DNA of 64,000 nucleotides from Oscillospiraceae bacterium (GCA_017461585.1 JAFTYM010000011.1:1-64000), one strand, 5' to 3'; shown: positions 28,828 through 38,156, counted from the first letter of the stretch. A program made the numbers and translations. Notes: generated by a model from the sequence alone, not told the origin.

Positions 28828-29508
28828 TCAATATCTGTCGAAAAATCCGTTGTCCGACATGGATACGAAATCGTCGTCGGCTACGACTATATGGTCAAGC
28901 AGCTTAACCTCAACTGCTCTGAGAGCCTCTTCTATCCTGCGGGTACTGCTGTAATCGTCTGATGACGGCAGAGCAAAGCCGTTGGGGTGGTTGTGGGCTA
29001 AAATTACCGATGTCGCCTGATTTGCAAGTGCAAATTCTACAACCTGACGTGGACTTAAGGGGACGGATGAAATGTCGCCCTTTGTGACGCATTTTGTGGT
29101 TATTACCTTGTTTTTAGCGTCAAGGCAAACCATGAATACACATTCTTTACGCATGGAATAGAAGAAAGATTGGACATACTCCCCTGCCTTCTTCGGAGAG
29201 TCCAAAACATTATCTGCGCTGGTACGGCTTATGAGATAACGTCTTGAAAACTGAGGCAGCATTTTTATGAGCATAGCCGTATGCTCACCTACGCCTTCTA
29301 CCTTCATAAGCTCTTCAATGGGTGCGTCAAACACGGCAGCCAATGAGCCGAAGCGGTTTATAAGCTCATGAGCGATGGGGTTAACATCGCGTCGGGAAAT
29401 GGCGTAGTACAAAAGAAGCTCCAAAACCTCATGGTCGGCAAAGGAATCCATGCCGTTGTCTATGAACTTTTGCTTCATACGTTTTCTGTGTTCATCATGG
29501 ATTCCCAT
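28828..29508 (-). CDS. radC: RadC-family JAMM/MPN protein
   Basis: Protein of 226 residues. An N-terminal helix-hairpin-helix-like part ('EELMKVEGVGEHTAMLIKML', about 62-82) precedes a JAMM metalloprotease-like domain with the zinc motif 'HNHPNG' followed by 'SSDD' (about 171-182). Despite the name, the family is not a proven recombination repair factor and its function is uncertain. It sits between uvrA and uvrB with gaps of 12-17 bases, so it is cotranscribed with the excision-repair genes. Confidence 0.9.
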   Translation of the reverse strand: MGIHDEHRKRMKQKFIDNGMDSFADHEVLELLLYYAISRRDVNPIAHELINRFGSLAAVFDAPIEELMKVEGVGEHTAMLIKMLPQFSRRYLISRTSADNVLDSPKKAGEYVQSFFYSMRKECVFMVCLDAKNKVITTKCVTKGDISSVPLSPRQVVEFALANQATSVILAHNHPNGFALPSSDDYSSTRRIEEALRAVEVKLLDHIVVADDDFVSMSDNGFFDRY

Positions 29509-29520
29509 TTTTATCTCCTT

Positions 29521-32364
29521 TTAATCTATTGCCTTATCTCTTTCAAGCATAGGTTTTAGAAATTTGCCTGTATAGCTGCCTTCAAACTCAGCAACTTCTT
29601 CGGGTGTGCCCGAAAATACCACCTGACCGCCTGCGGTGCCGCCTTCGGGACCAAGGTCGATAATGTGGTCTGCGATTTTGATGACATCAAGGTTGTGCTC
29701 GATGATGATTACGGTGTTGCCCGCATCTGTAAGACGGTCAAGAACGTCTATAAGTCTGTGGACGTCTGCTGTGTGCAGACCTGTTGTAGGCTCGTCCAAA
29801 ACATAGAGAGTTCTGCCTGTTGCACGCTTGCTGAGTTCTGTTGCCAGCTTTACTCGCTGTGCCTCGCCGCCTGAAAGAGTGGTGGAGGGCTGACCGAGCT
29901 TTATATAGCTTAGGCCTACATCCATAAGTGTCTGCAGACGGTTTCTTATCTTGGGCAGGTTTTCAAAGAAGTGATATGCTTCATCTACTGTCATATCAAG
30001 GACATCGGAAATGCTCTTGCCTTTATATTTTACCTCAAGGGTCTCACGGTTGTAGCGTTTGCCCTTGCAGACATCACAGGGAACGTAAATATCGGGCAAA
30101 AAGTGCATTTCGATCTTCAAAAGACCGTCGCCGGAGCAGGACTCACATCTGCCGCCCTTTACATTGAAGCTGAATCTTCCCGGTCCGTAGCCTCTTGTCT
30201 TTGCGTCCTGAGTGGATGCGAAAAGGTCGCGGATATCTGTAAAAAGACCTGTGTAAGTTGCAGGGTTGGAGCGCGGTGTGCGTCCTATGGGAGACTGGTC
30301 AATGTTTATGACCTTATCCAGATGCTCAAGACCCTCGATGGAAGCGTGTTTGCCGGGCTTTATCTTTGCTCGGTTTAATTCAGCAGCCAGCGTTTTATAA
30401 AGTATTTCATTTACAAGAGATGACTTGCCGCTGCCCGAAACTCCTGTGACGCAGGTCATAATGCCTAAGGGGAACTCGACGTCGATATTTTTAAGGTTGT
30501 TTTCTGCAGCTCCGCGGATAACAAGGGAGTTGCCTGTGCCTTTTCTGCGCTCTTTGGGTATATAAATGCGGAGCTTTCCGCTTAAATACTGACCTGTAAT
30601 GGATTCTTCACAAGCCATTATCTCCTCAGGAGTGCCTGCACAGACGACTTCGCCGCCGTGTACACCGGCACCGGGACCAATGTCAACGACAAAATCGGCA
30701 GCACGAATGGTGTCTTCATCATGTTCTACGACGATAAGGGTGTTGCCAAGATCGCGCAGACGCTGGAGTGTTGCAAGAAGCTTCTCGTTATCGCGCTGGT
30801 GCAGACCGATAGAGGGCTCGTCCAAAATATACAGAACGCCCATGAGGGAAGCACCGATCTGTGTTGCAAGTCGGATACGCTGTGCTTCACCGCCTGAAAG
30901 GCTGCCTGCCTGACGGCTTAAAGTGAGATATTCAAGACCAACGCTGGAGAGGAAGTTAAGACGGGTTTTTATTTCCTTAACGATGCTCTCTGCAATCATG
31001 GCATCCTTGCCCTCAAGCTTAAGGTTTTCCATAAACTTAAGAGCCTCTGTAATGGAGAGGTCTGTGTACTCGGCAATATTCAGACCGCCGACAGTAACGG
31101 CAAGTATCTCGTCTTTGAGGCGCTTGCCATGACAATGGGGACAGGGATGCTCGGACATGTATTGTTCAAGCTCCCAGCGCATGGCGATGCTCTGTGTTTC
31201 CTTATAGCGGCGCTCAAGGTTATTGATAATACCCTCAAAAGGCTGGGAGAGAGTTCCTTTTCCTCGCTCACGGTCGTAATTAAGGTTCAGCTTTTCACCC
31301 TTTGTGCCGTAGAGGATGATATCCAGAACGCCTTCGGGAAGGTCGCGGATGGGAGTTGTAAGCTTGAAGTGATATTTCTTTGCCAGCGCGTCAAAATACA
31401 TCTTGGCGATGCTGTCATCTTTAATTTTTCCCCAGCCTGATGCGGAAATTGCGCCTTCCATAATGGACATGGCAGTATTGGGGATGATAATGTCAGGGTC
31501 AACGCGCAGAACGCTGCCGAGACCCGTGCACTCAGGGCAGGCACCGTAGGGGTTGTTGAAGGAGAACATGCGGGGAGCAAGCTCTTCCATGGAGAAGCCG
31601 CAGTCCTCACAGGCGTAGTTCTGTGAGAACATAAGCTCTCTGCCCTCGGAAACGAGGTCGACGATCACAATGCCGCCTGCCAAAGCAGAAGCTGTCTCAA
31701 CAGAGTCTGTAAGACGGCGCTGAATGTCATCTTTTATAACAAGACGGTCCACAACGACCTCGATATTATGCTTGATGTTTTTATCAAGAACGATATCCTC
31801 GGTAAGATCATATATGCTGCCGTCTACGCGGACTCTTACATAGCCGCTTTTTCTCGCATCTTCAAAGACAGACTTATATTCGCCCTTGCGTCCTCTTATT
31901 AAGGGAGAGAGGATCTGAATTCTTGTGCCTTCGGGAAGAGTCAGGACCTGATCTACGATTTGGTCAACAGACTGCTGACGGATTTCCTTGCCGCATTTGG
32001 GACAATGGGGAATTCCGACGCGGGCCCAAAGCAGACGGAGATAGTCGTAAATTTCGGTAACAGTACCCACAGTTGAACGGGGATTTCGGCTGGTGGTCTT
32101 CTGGTCGATGGCAATAGCGGGAGAAAGACCCTCAATAAGCTCAACATCGGGCTTTTCCATCTGCCCTAAGAATTGTCTTGCATAGGAGGAGAGCGATTCA
32201 ACATATCTGCGCTGACCTTCAGCATAAATAGTGTCGAAGGCGAGAGAAGACTTACCGCTGCCTGACAAACCTGTGAGAACTACCAGCTTTTCACGGGGTA
32301 TCTCAACGTCTATATTCTTTAAATTATTTACTTTTGTGCCTTTAATAAGTAATGTATCACGCAT
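29521..32364 (-). CDS. uvrA: Excinuclease ABC subunit A
   Basis: Damage-sensing ABC ATPase, 947 residues from ATG 32364 (GAGG eight bases upstream; longer in-frame starts run through the promoter-proximal palindrome). Two Walker A motifs are seen, '[13 protein letters not shown]' and '[13 protein letters not shown]', with ABC signatures '[11 protein letters not shown]' and '[11 protein letters not shown]'. Zinc-finger cysteines include CPKC, CEDC/CPEC and CESC/CDVC. It is the first gene of a leftward repair operon with its own sigma-A promoter. Confidence 0.97.
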   Translation of the reverse strand: MRDTLLIKGTKVNNLKNIDVEIPREKLVVLTGLSGSGKSSLAFDTIYAEGQRRYVESLSSYARQFLGQMEKPDVELIEGLSPAIAIDQKTTSRNPRSTVGTVTEIYDYLRLLWARVGIPHCPKCGKEIRQQSVDQIVDQVLTLPEGTRIQILSPLIRGRKGEYKSVFEDARKSGYVRVRVDGSIYDLTEDIVLDKNIKHNIEVVVDRLVIKDDIQRRLTDSVETASALAGGIVIVDLVSEGRELMFSQNYACEDCGFSMEELAPRMFSFNNPYGACPECTGLGSVLRVDPDIIIPNTAMSIMEGAISASGWGKIKDDSIAKMYFDALAKKYHFKLTTPIRDLPEGVLDIILYGTKGEKLNLNYDRERGKGTLSQPFEGIINNLERRYKETQSIAMRWELEQYMSEHPCPHCHGKRLKDEILAVTVGGLNIAEYTDLSITEALKFMENLKLEGKDAMIAESIVKEIKTRLNFLSSVGLEYLTLSRQAGSLSGGEAQRIRLATQIGASLMGVLYILDEPSIGLHQRDNEKLLATLQRLRDLGNTLIVVEHDEDTIRAADFVVDIGPGAGVHGGEVVCAGTPEEIMACEESITGQYLSGKLRIYIPKERRKGTGNSLVIRGAAENNLKNIDVEFPLGIMTCVTGVSGSGKSSLVNEILYKTLAAELNRAKIKPGKHASIEGLEHLDKVINIDQSPIGRTPRSNPATYTGLFTDIRDLFASTQDAKTRGYGPGRFSFNVKGGRCESCSGDGLLKIEMHFLPDIYVPCDVCKGKRYNRETLEVKYKGKSISDVLDMTVDEAYHFFENLPKIRNRLQTLMDVGLSYIKLGQPSTTLSGGEAQRVKLATELSKRATGRTLYVLDEPTTGLHTADVHRLIDVLDRLTDAGNTVIIIEHNLDVIKIADHIIDLGPEGGTAGGQVVFSGTPEEVAEFEGSYTGKFLKPMLERDKAID

Positions 32365-32394
32365 GGTTTTATACCTCATGTTCATGAAGTTTAC

Positions 32395-32406
32395 AGACAA
32401 TTGTCT
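32395..32406. promoter_or_regulatory. Perfect palindrome in the uvrA leader, possible operator
   Basis: AGACAATTGTCT, a perfect 12-base palindrome lying just downstream of the uvrA -10 box, at about the transcription start. That is a usual place for a repressor site. It does not match the Firmicute LexA box (GAAC-N4-GTTC type), so the regulator, if any, is unknown. Confidence 0.4.
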
Positions 32407-32414
32407 ATCATATT

Positions 32415-32443
32415 ATTATACACCAAAATCCCCTCTATTACAA
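32415..32443 (-). promoter_or_regulatory. Sigma-A promoter of the uvrA operon
   Basis: Minus strand: -35 TTGTAA at 32438-32443, a 17-base spacer and -10 TATAAT at 32415-32420. Confidence 0.75.
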
Positions 32444-32464
32444 TGCTTTAATGATATGGTGACA

Positions 32465-32493
32465 TTGAAAGGAAAACTAAAATATGGTAGTAT
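32465..32493 (+). promoter_or_regulatory. Sigma-A promoter of the GNAT gene
   Basis: TTGAAA at 32465-32470, a 17-base spacer and TAGTAT at 32488-32493, 17 bases before the ATG. It faces away from the uvrA promoter, with the -35 boxes about 20 bases apart. Confidence 0.6.
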
Positions 32494-32510
32494 TTTTACG
32501 GTGAATTCTT

Positions 32511-33260
32511 ATGATTTTTAAAACAGCTGCAACAGAGAAAATAAGGGTATTATTTAAAGATTCACAGGATACTCTCGTATGGTCCTGCCTTGACGGCACC
32601 ATGGGAGAATTTTTCACAGACACAGAAGAAAAATCCGCGTCTGCGGTTATAGGAGACTTTTGCTTTCTTGCAGGTGAGATAAATTCTGAGCTTGTGGAAA
32701 ATGTGACCCGTGACTATTTGATCATGGTGCCGCAGAATAAGAAGTGGTCTGACCTGATAGTCAGCACATGGGGCAAAAAGGCGCATAAAATTACCCGCTA
32801 TGCCACGAAAAAAGAGCACACATTTGATGTAAAACAGCTTGAAAACATAAAATTGCCCCACGGTTTTGAATTTAAAATGATGAATAAAGAGCTTTTTGAG
32901 TATTGCAAAAACACACCGTGGTGCAGAGATTTTGTGGCGCAATATAATACGTATGAGCAGTTTGTAAAGCTGGGGCTGGGGGTCATGGTAACAAAAGACG
33001 GTGTTCCCGTTTCCGGTGCGTCATCATACAGCGCGTATAAAGACGGCATTGAGATACAGGTGGACACGCTGTCAGGACACCGCAGACAGGGGCTTGCATA
33101 TTTTGCGTGCGCTCAGCTGATACTGAAATGTCTTGAAAAAGGGATCTTTCCAAGCTGGGATGCACATAATCTCACATCGCTTACCCTTGCGCGAAAGCTA
33201 GGATATGAGTTTGCATATTCATATACGGCTTATGAAATAAGTAAACAAAATGGATGTTAG
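32511..33260 (+). CDS. GNAT-family acetyltransferase (PF12746-like)
   Basis: Predicted N-acetyltransferase of 249 residues. The N half is family-specific; the C half has the acetyl-CoA binding pattern 'VDTLSGHRRQGLAYFACAQL' (about 188-207) followed by 'WDAHNLTSLTLARKLGYEF', a close match to the GNAT_acetyltran group. The substrate is unknown. The ribosome-binding site is weak. It is monocistronic, and its TAG stop codon overlaps the first bases of a palindromic repeat element that supplies its terminator. Confidence 0.8.
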   Translation: MIFKTAATEKIRVLFKDSQDTLVWSCLDGTMGEFFTDTEEKSASAVIGDFCFLAGEINSELVENVTRDYLIMVPQNKKWSDLIVSTWGKKAHKITRYATKKEHTFDVKQLENIKLPHGFEFKMMNKELFEYCKNTPWCRDFVAQYNTYEQFVKLGLGVMVTKDGVPVSGASSYSAYKDGIEIQVDTLSGHRRQGLAYFACAQLILKCLEKGIFPSWDAHNLTSLTLARKLGYEFAYSYTAYEISKQNGC

Positions 33261-33380
33261 GGTGTGCCTGACGAGTAATAAAAATCCACCAATACTGGTA
33301 TGTATTGGTGGATTTTTTTAGTTGCATTATAGTCGAATAAATAAAGGCAAAACCTTATGTTTTCTTATCGGGTACACCCT
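33259..33380. repeat. Dispersed palindromic element, copy 1 (short form)
   Basis: A 122-base element bounded by inverted ends TTAGGGTGT / ACACCCTAA (from 33257 to 33382 when the flanking TT/AA is counted). It has a central stem-loop AAAATCCACCAATAC / GTATTGGTGGATTTT. Its right half, read in reverse, matches the left half of the copy at 59552-59725, including an identical 22-base block at 33348-33369 (core AAGAAAACATAAGGTTTT). Its left arm is about 50 bases shorter than in copy 2. It carries no coding sequence and resembles a MITE or REP-like element that also works as a terminator. Confidence 0.8.
33281..33319. terminator. Terminator inside palindromic element copy 1
   Basis: 15-base perfect stem with a six-base loop, followed by TTTTTTT on the plus strand and preceded by AAAA, so it can stop the GNAT transcript and also leftward transcription from prfB. 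Confidence 0.85.
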
Positions 33381-33409
33381 AAAGGTATCAGCGGTTTATC
33401 TTTATATAT

Positions 33410-34528
33410 TTACTTATTTTCTTCCTCGCCGGCCTTCATGCTGAGGTATGCATTGATAAATCCGTCGATATCGCCGTCCATAACTGCGTTGATATTGCCG
33501 TTTTCAAAGCCTGTGCGGTGGTCCTTCGCAAGGGTATAGGGCATGAAAACATAGGATCTTATCTGGCTGCCCCACTCGATCTTCATCTGCTCACCCTTGA
33601 TGTCGGAGATTTTTTCAAGATGCTCGCGTTCTTTGATCTCAACAAGCTTGGACCTCAGCATACGCATTGCATATTCTCTGTTCTGATGCTGGCTGCGCTC
33701 CGTCTGGCAGGCAACGATGATGCCTGTGGGAATATGGGTGATACGGATAGCAGACTCTGTCTTGTTAACGTGCTGTCCGCCGGCACCGGAAGAGCGGTAA
33801 GTGTCTACCTTAAGGTCTTCAGAGCGGATCTCGACCTCTACATCGTCGGAGATTTCGGGCACAACCTCGATAGCCGCAAAGGAAGTGTGGCGGCGTCCCG
33901 AAGAGTCAAAGGGGGAGACACGAACAAGTCTGTGGATACCGCTTTCGCTCTTAAGATAGCCGTAAGCATTCTCTCCCTCGATTGCGATAGTAGCGGATTT
34001 TACGCCTGCTTCTTCGCCGTCAAGGTAGTCGAGGAGTTTGTACTTCATGTTGTGGCGCTCAGCCCAGCGTGTGTACATACGGTAAAGCATCTGTGTCCAG
34101 TCCTGTGCCTCTGTTCCGCCTGCACCTGCGTGGAAGTTGAGGATAGCGTTGCAGCTGTCATACTCGCCGGAGAGAAGTGTGGAAAGGCGCATCTCTTCAA
34201 GAGCTTTTTCAAAAGAAGCATATTCCTCTTCCAACTCGGGAAGAAGGCTGTCATCATTTTCCTCGATAGCCATTTCGCACAGGGTGATAAGGTCATCCCA
34301 TCTGCCTGCAAGCTTTTCATACTTTTCGCACTTATTCTTAAGCTGCTTTATGCGCTGAAGAACCTTTTGGGAATTATCAAGGTCGTTCCAAAAACCGTCC
34401 TTTGCAGACTCTGCCTCAAGCTCTGCGATCTCTTCCTTTGCAGCTTCCAGCTTAAGTGCTCCGCCAAGAGTAACAAGAGTAGGCTGTAAACCATTTATTT
34501 TAACTTTATAATCTTCAAATTCAATCAT
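33410..34528 (-). CDS. prfB: Peptide chain release factor 2
   Basis: Reads UGA and UAA stops, 372 residues in one uninterrupted frame. The stop-recognition tripeptide 'SPF' is in 'LVRVSPFDSSGRRHTSFA' and the peptidyl-transferase motif GGQ in 'RSSGAGGQHVNKTES'. Many RF2 genes need a programmed +1 frameshift around codon 25; here the equivalent region ('LVTLGGALKLEAAKEEI') is continuous, so no frameshift is needed. It has its own promoter (34572-34600). Confidence 0.95.
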   Translation of the reverse strand: MIEFEDYKVKINGLQPTLVTLGGALKLEAAKEEIAELEAESAKDGFWNDLDNSQKVLQRIKQLKNKCEKYEKLAGRWDDLITLCEMAIEENDDSLLPELEEEYASFEKALEEMRLSTLLSGEYDSCNAILNFHAGAGGTEAQDWTQMLYRMYTRWAERHNMKYKLLDYLDGEEAGVKSATIAIEGENAYGYLKSESGIHRLVRVSPFDSSGRRHTSFAAIEVVPEISDDVEVEIRSEDLKVDTYRSSGAGGQHVNKTESAIRITHIPTGIIVACQTERSQHQNREYAMRMLRSKLVEIKEREHLEKISDIKGEQMKIEWGSQIRSYVFMPYTLAKDHRTGFENGNINAVMDGDIDGFINAYLSMKAGEEENK

Positions 34529-34571
34529 GTCTATGACCGCACTTTCGTTAAATTTAGAAATTAGCTATAAT

Positions 34572-34600
34572 ATTATATATGAAATGGCATTATCTGTAAA
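34572..34600 (-). promoter_or_regulatory. Sigma-A promoter of prfB
   Basis: Minus strand: -35 TTTACA at 34595-34600, a 17-base spacer and -10 TATAAT at 34572-34577. Confidence 0.75.
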
Positions 34601-34601
34601 G

Positions 34602-34654
34602 CCTGTGTTTTCTGTCGAAACACAGGAACCCCCGATGAATTATCATCGGGGGTT
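34602..34654 (-). terminator. Two adjacent stem-loops ending the mutS transcript
   Basis: AACCCCCGATGA/TCATCGGGGGTTT at 34627-34654, then CCTGTGTTT/AAACACAGG at 34602-34626. They follow the small-protein gene and precede the prfB promoter. The good T-run (TTTGTTTTTT) lies on the plus-strand side, so termination of the leftward transcript is likely but not certain. Confidence 0.6.
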
Positions 34655-34660
34655 TGTTTT

Positions 34661-34756
34661 TTATCTGTCGCTGGGACGTCCGTCCTCTTCTCCGTAGATA
34701 AGGTCATCTATATCTCCGGGAGGAAATTGGGGCGGAAAGCAGTTAAATGCAGCCAT
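34661..34756 (-). CDS. Small acidic 31-residue protein, function unknown
   Basis: ATG at 34756 is preceded by AAGGAGGAGACATT, an excellent ribosome-binding site, and the frame runs 31 codons to TAA just before a stem-loop. The predicted peptide starts MAAFNCFPPQFPPGDIDDLI and continues with acidic YGEEDGRPSDR: proline-rich at the start, one Cys, then Asp/Glu-rich, with no membrane segment. It is the last gene after mutS and the CPBP protease. I do not recognise a family; the strong start signal and its position before a terminator argue that it is translated. Confidence 0.65.
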   Translation of the reverse strand: MAAFNCFPPQFPPGDIDDLIYGEEDGRPSDR

Positions 34757-34813
34757 AATGTCTCCTCCTTTTCAGCGCATATAGACCAGTATATGCACCG
34801 GAAAGCGAAAACA

Positions 34814-35527
34814 TCACAAAAGCTTTGCGGCATACAGCGCAACAAGGTTTATAAGAGCGTGCAGCGCAATAGGACACCAGATAGTACCGCTCTTTTCGTA
34901 AAGGCGGCAGAGAACAAATGTTGCAGGAACATACTGGAGCAGATATACCCACAGCTGCCAGCTGTAGTCCGTAATAAAATACGCATACAGATGATAGAAC
35001 GCAAAGAACACTATGGTCACAGCATACGCCCAGAATCTGCTTTTTTTGCGGATAGTTCCGAACAGGGCACCGCGGAACATACTCTCTTCAACTACAGGCG
35101 CAAATATTACAGACATCACTGCCATAACATTGAAGTTTTCACGGACAAGGGCATTTATATTCGCGGAATTCGGATTTATTGCAAGCTCGTAATCTCCAAC
35201 TGCTGCAACAACGATCCAGGACACCACCGCAGAAAGAACATAGTATAAGCCGAAACTGCTCATCACCCTCGCGAAAAATCTCACCTTATTCTCAAAAATA
35301 TCCTCAAACGACTTCTTGAGAAATTTCCACATAAACAGCAGGCAGAACAGAAATCCCACCGCGTATATGAGCAGGTTAAGCACAGCTTCGCCGCAGTTCA
35401 TTTTATCCGAGAGTTCATCGATCAGCACTACCAAAATGGGGATCACCCAGCAATGCAGAGGGATATAGATAATACCGCCGATGCGCTCTCTCACAGACAT
35501 TGGAAAGTTAAAAGAGGGGTTATTCAT
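34814..35527 (-). CDS. CPBP-family intramembrane metalloprotease
   Basis: Integral membrane protein of 237 residues from ATG 35527, which overlaps the mutS stop by eight bases (ATGAATAA). Several membrane helices precede the signature: EExxxR in 'VVEESMFRGALFG' (about 162-174) and FxxxH in 'FFAFYHLYAYF'. The family includes CAAX-type prenyl proteases and bacteriocin self-immunity proteins; the substrate here is unknown. Translational coupling to mutS looks incidental in function, but guarantees joint expression. Confidence 0.85.
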   Translation of the reverse strand: MNNPSFNFPMSVRERIGGIIYIPLHCWVIPILVVLIDELSDKMNCGEAVLNLLIYAVGFLFCLLFMWKFLKKSFEDIFENKVRFFARVMSSFGLYYVLSAVVSWIVVAAVGDYELAINPNSANINALVRENFNVMAVMSVIFAPVVEESMFRGALFGTIRKKSRFWAYAVTIVFFAFYHLYAYFITDYSWQLWVYLLQYVPATFVLCRLYEKSGTIWCPIALHALINLVALYAAKLL

Positions 35528-38117
35528 CCTGCACCTTCTTTTTAAGCTCATACAAGAGGTTCATAGCCTCAATAGGTGTTATCGTGTTGATATCTGTATT
35601 TTTGAGAGTTTCAACAACTTCATTTCCCGTAACATCCATAAAGGATATCTGGAACTCATCATTTCTGGGCTCATACTTGGGGAAGACAGACGCAGGCTCT
35701 GCCTCCAGTTCTTTAAGAACAGCCTTTGCTCTCTTTACAACGCTTTCGGGCACACCTGCAAGACCTGCAACCTCGATGCCGTAGCTGTCGTCAGCACCGC
35801 CGGAGACTATCTTTCGCAGGAAGATTACATCGCCGCCGCGCTTTTTTGCAGTAATGCTGTAGTTTTTGATTCCGTTCCCCGCTTTTTCCATGGACGTAAG
35901 CTCATGGTAATGGGTTGCAAACATAGTCTTTGCACCGAGAGTCTTTTTCTCCGCACAGAACTCCAGTACCGCCTTTGCAATAGCCATGCCGTCGTATGTT
36001 GAAGTACCTCTGCCTATCTCGTCTAAAATGAGCAGGCTTCGGGATGTTGCATTTTCCAAAATTTCCGCAACCTCAGTCATCTCCACCATAAATGTGGACA
36101 TGCCTGCAGAAAGGTCGTCGGATGCGCCGATTCGTGTAAACACGCGGTCAACAACGCCGATATGTGCAGACCTTGCAGGGACGAAAGATCCAATCTGCGC
36201 CATAAGAGTGATGAGTGCGGTCTGACGCATATATGTTGATTTACCTGCCATGTTGGGTCCTGTGATTATGGCAGTTCTGTCGGTTGTAAGGTTTAAGAAG
36301 GTATCATTGGGCACAAAGAGAGAGTCTCTCTGCATCGCCTCAACAACAGGATGACGTCCGTCCTTTATCTCAATGGCTCCGGAAAGGTCAACCTCGGGCA
36401 TACAGTAATTGTTCTTTACCGCAACCTCTGCAAAGCTGCACAGAACATCTGTCTCTGCCACCTTTGCGGCTGTGTCCTGAATACGTACAACGTGAGCGGA
36501 AATTTCCTCACGCAGCTGTGTGAACAGGCGGTATTCAAGATCTGCAAGATTGTCCTTCGCGTTTAAAAGGGCGGTTTCCAGCTCTTTAAGCTCCTGAGTT
36601 ATAAATCTCTCGCAGTTTGTAAGAGTCTGCTTGCGTACATAGTCTGCAGGCACATCCTCGGACATGCTGCGGGGAATTTCGATATAATAACCGAAAACCT
36701 TGTTGTAGCCGACCTTGAGCTTTTTGCCTGTGCGCTCTTTTTCTCTCGCCTCAATATTTGCCAGCGCCTCTGTACTGTTATTGAGAAGGCTTCTGAGATA
36801 GTCTACCTGTTCGTTAAAGCCGGGTCTTATAAAGCCTGCCTCACGGATGGAAAATGGAGGATCTGCATCAATAGTGCGGTCAATAAGCTCTCGGATATCC
36901 TCTAAAACATCCATTCCCGCAAGTTCTTTCAGCTTTATGCTGTTCTTGACGGAGATAAGCTCCGCAACACGGGGAACATAGCAGAGTGATGCCCAAAGGG
37001 CGCGCATGTCGCGGCCATTTGCAGTTCCGTAGACGATTTTGCCGATAAGGCGCTCAATATCTCCGATCTGGCGGAGCGCCTCTGTAAGCTCCCCGCGGCA
37101 GACAGTATCGTCATAAAGCTCCTTTACCGCTGCCTGTCTTCTGCCGATATGTACGGGAGAGAGCAGAGGACGGAGCACCCATGAGCGCATAAGTCTTCTG
37201 CCCATGGCTGTTTTTGTCTTGTCCAGCACCCATAAAAGGCTGCCCTTTTTCTCCTGCGCTCTTATAGACGCCACAAGCTCTAGGCTTCGGAGTGTCTGCA
37301 GGTCAAGCTCCATATACTCTTCGCCTGAGTTTATACGCAGAGTGTTGATGTGAGACAGGTCGGTTTTCTGTGTATCAGTCATATACTGCAGCAGGCTGCC
37401 TACCGCCATAACAGCAGAGCGGCTGAGCTTTAAATCCTCTGCCATCTGAGCTTTAAACTGATTTCTCAAAAGCTCTCTGCACTTATTAAAATCAAAAAGC
37501 GCGTCCATTTTCTGAGTCATGCACTCCATACGCTCTTTGAGAAATACGCGAAGCTCTGCACATTCCCATGAAGCAGCATCAAGCACAGCTTCCGCAGGAA
37601 GATATGCGCCGATTTCGTTCATAATGTGACCGATATCATCGCCCGTAAACTCTGTCACAGCCATTTCACCTGTGGAAAGCTCCGCGAAAGCAACAGCAGC
37701 GCTGCCTTTCTCCATAGAAACGGCGCAGAGATAGTTGGACTTACCCTCGTCCAGCATGGATGTCTCAATAAGAGTACCGGGAGTTATAATGCGGACGATG
37801 TCGCGCTCTACAAGGCCCTTTGCTGTTGCAGGGTCTTCCATCTGCTCACAGATTGCAACCTTATAGCCCTTTGCGATAAGGCGGGCAATATACGCCTCGG
37901 AAGAGTGGTAGGGTACGCCGCACATAGGTGTGCGATCTTCGGGATTTTCCTTATTTCTGTCTCTTGTGGTTAAGACGATATCCAACTCCTGAGAGGCTGT
38001 CTTTGCGTCCTCGCCAAACATCTCATAAAAATCGCCGAGACGGAAAAACAGGATGCAATCCTGATTCTTTTCTTTTATTTCAAGATATTGTCTCATCATG
38101 GGGGTAAGCTCTGCCAC
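35520..38117 (-). CDS. mutS: DNA mismatch repair protein MutS
   Basis: Mismatch-recognition ATPase, 865 residues from GTG 38117 (AAGGAG nine bases upstream). The product begins AELTPMMRQYLEIKE, as in most MutS1 proteins. The mismatch-reading FxE motif is 'LGDFYEMFGEDA'; Walker A is 'GPNMAGKSTYMRQ', Walker B 'LLILDEIGRGTSTYDG', and the helix-turn-helix lies near 'AGVPESVVKRAKAVL'. mutL does not follow; a CPBP protease and a tiny protein do. Confidence 0.97.
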   Translation of the reverse strand: MAELTPMMRQYLEIKEKNQDCILFFRLGDFYEMFGEDAKTASQELDIVLTTRDRNKENPEDRTPMCGVPYHSSEAYIARLIAKGYKVAICEQMEDPATAKGLVERDIVRIITPGTLIETSMLDEGKSNYLCAVSMEKGSAAVAFAELSTGEMAVTEFTGDDIGHIMNEIGAYLPAEAVLDAASWECAELRVFLKERMECMTQKMDALFDFNKCRELLRNQFKAQMAEDLKLSRSAVMAVGSLLQYMTDTQKTDLSHINTLRINSGEEYMELDLQTLRSLELVASIRAQEKKGSLLWVLDKTKTAMGRRLMRSWVLRPLLSPVHIGRRQAAVKELYDDTVCRGELTEALRQIGDIERLIGKIVYGTANGRDMRALWASLCYVPRVAELISVKNSIKLKELAGMDVLEDIRELIDRTIDADPPFSIREAGFIRPGFNEQVDYLRSLLNNSTEALANIEAREKERTGKKLKVGYNKVFGYYIEIPRSMSEDVPADYVRKQTLTNCERFITQELKELETALLNAKDNLADLEYRLFTQLREEISAHVVRIQDTAAKVAETDVLCSFAEVAVKNNYCMPEVDLSGAIEIKDGRHPVVEAMQRDSLFVPNDTFLNLTTDRTAIITGPNMAGKSTYMRQTALITLMAQIGSFVPARSAHIGVVDRVFTRIGASDDLSAGMSTFMVEMTEVAEILENATSRSLLILDEIGRGTSTYDGMAIAKAVLEFCAEKKTLGAKTMFATHYHELTSMEKAGNGIKNYSITAKKRGGDVIFLRKIVSGGADDSYGIEVAGLAGVPESVVKRAKAVLKELEAEPASVFPKYEPRNDEFQISFMDVTGNEVVETLKNTDINTITPIEAMNLLYELKKKVQDE

Positions 38118-38156
38118 GACGTTCAACTCCTTGTTATCTCAAATGTCTAATATAAC

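Noticed and set aside
32365..32400. A 12-residue longer UvrA start.
   Set aside because: Its start lies in the promoter-proximal palindrome, and ATG 32364 has a ribosome-binding site and begins where the family does.
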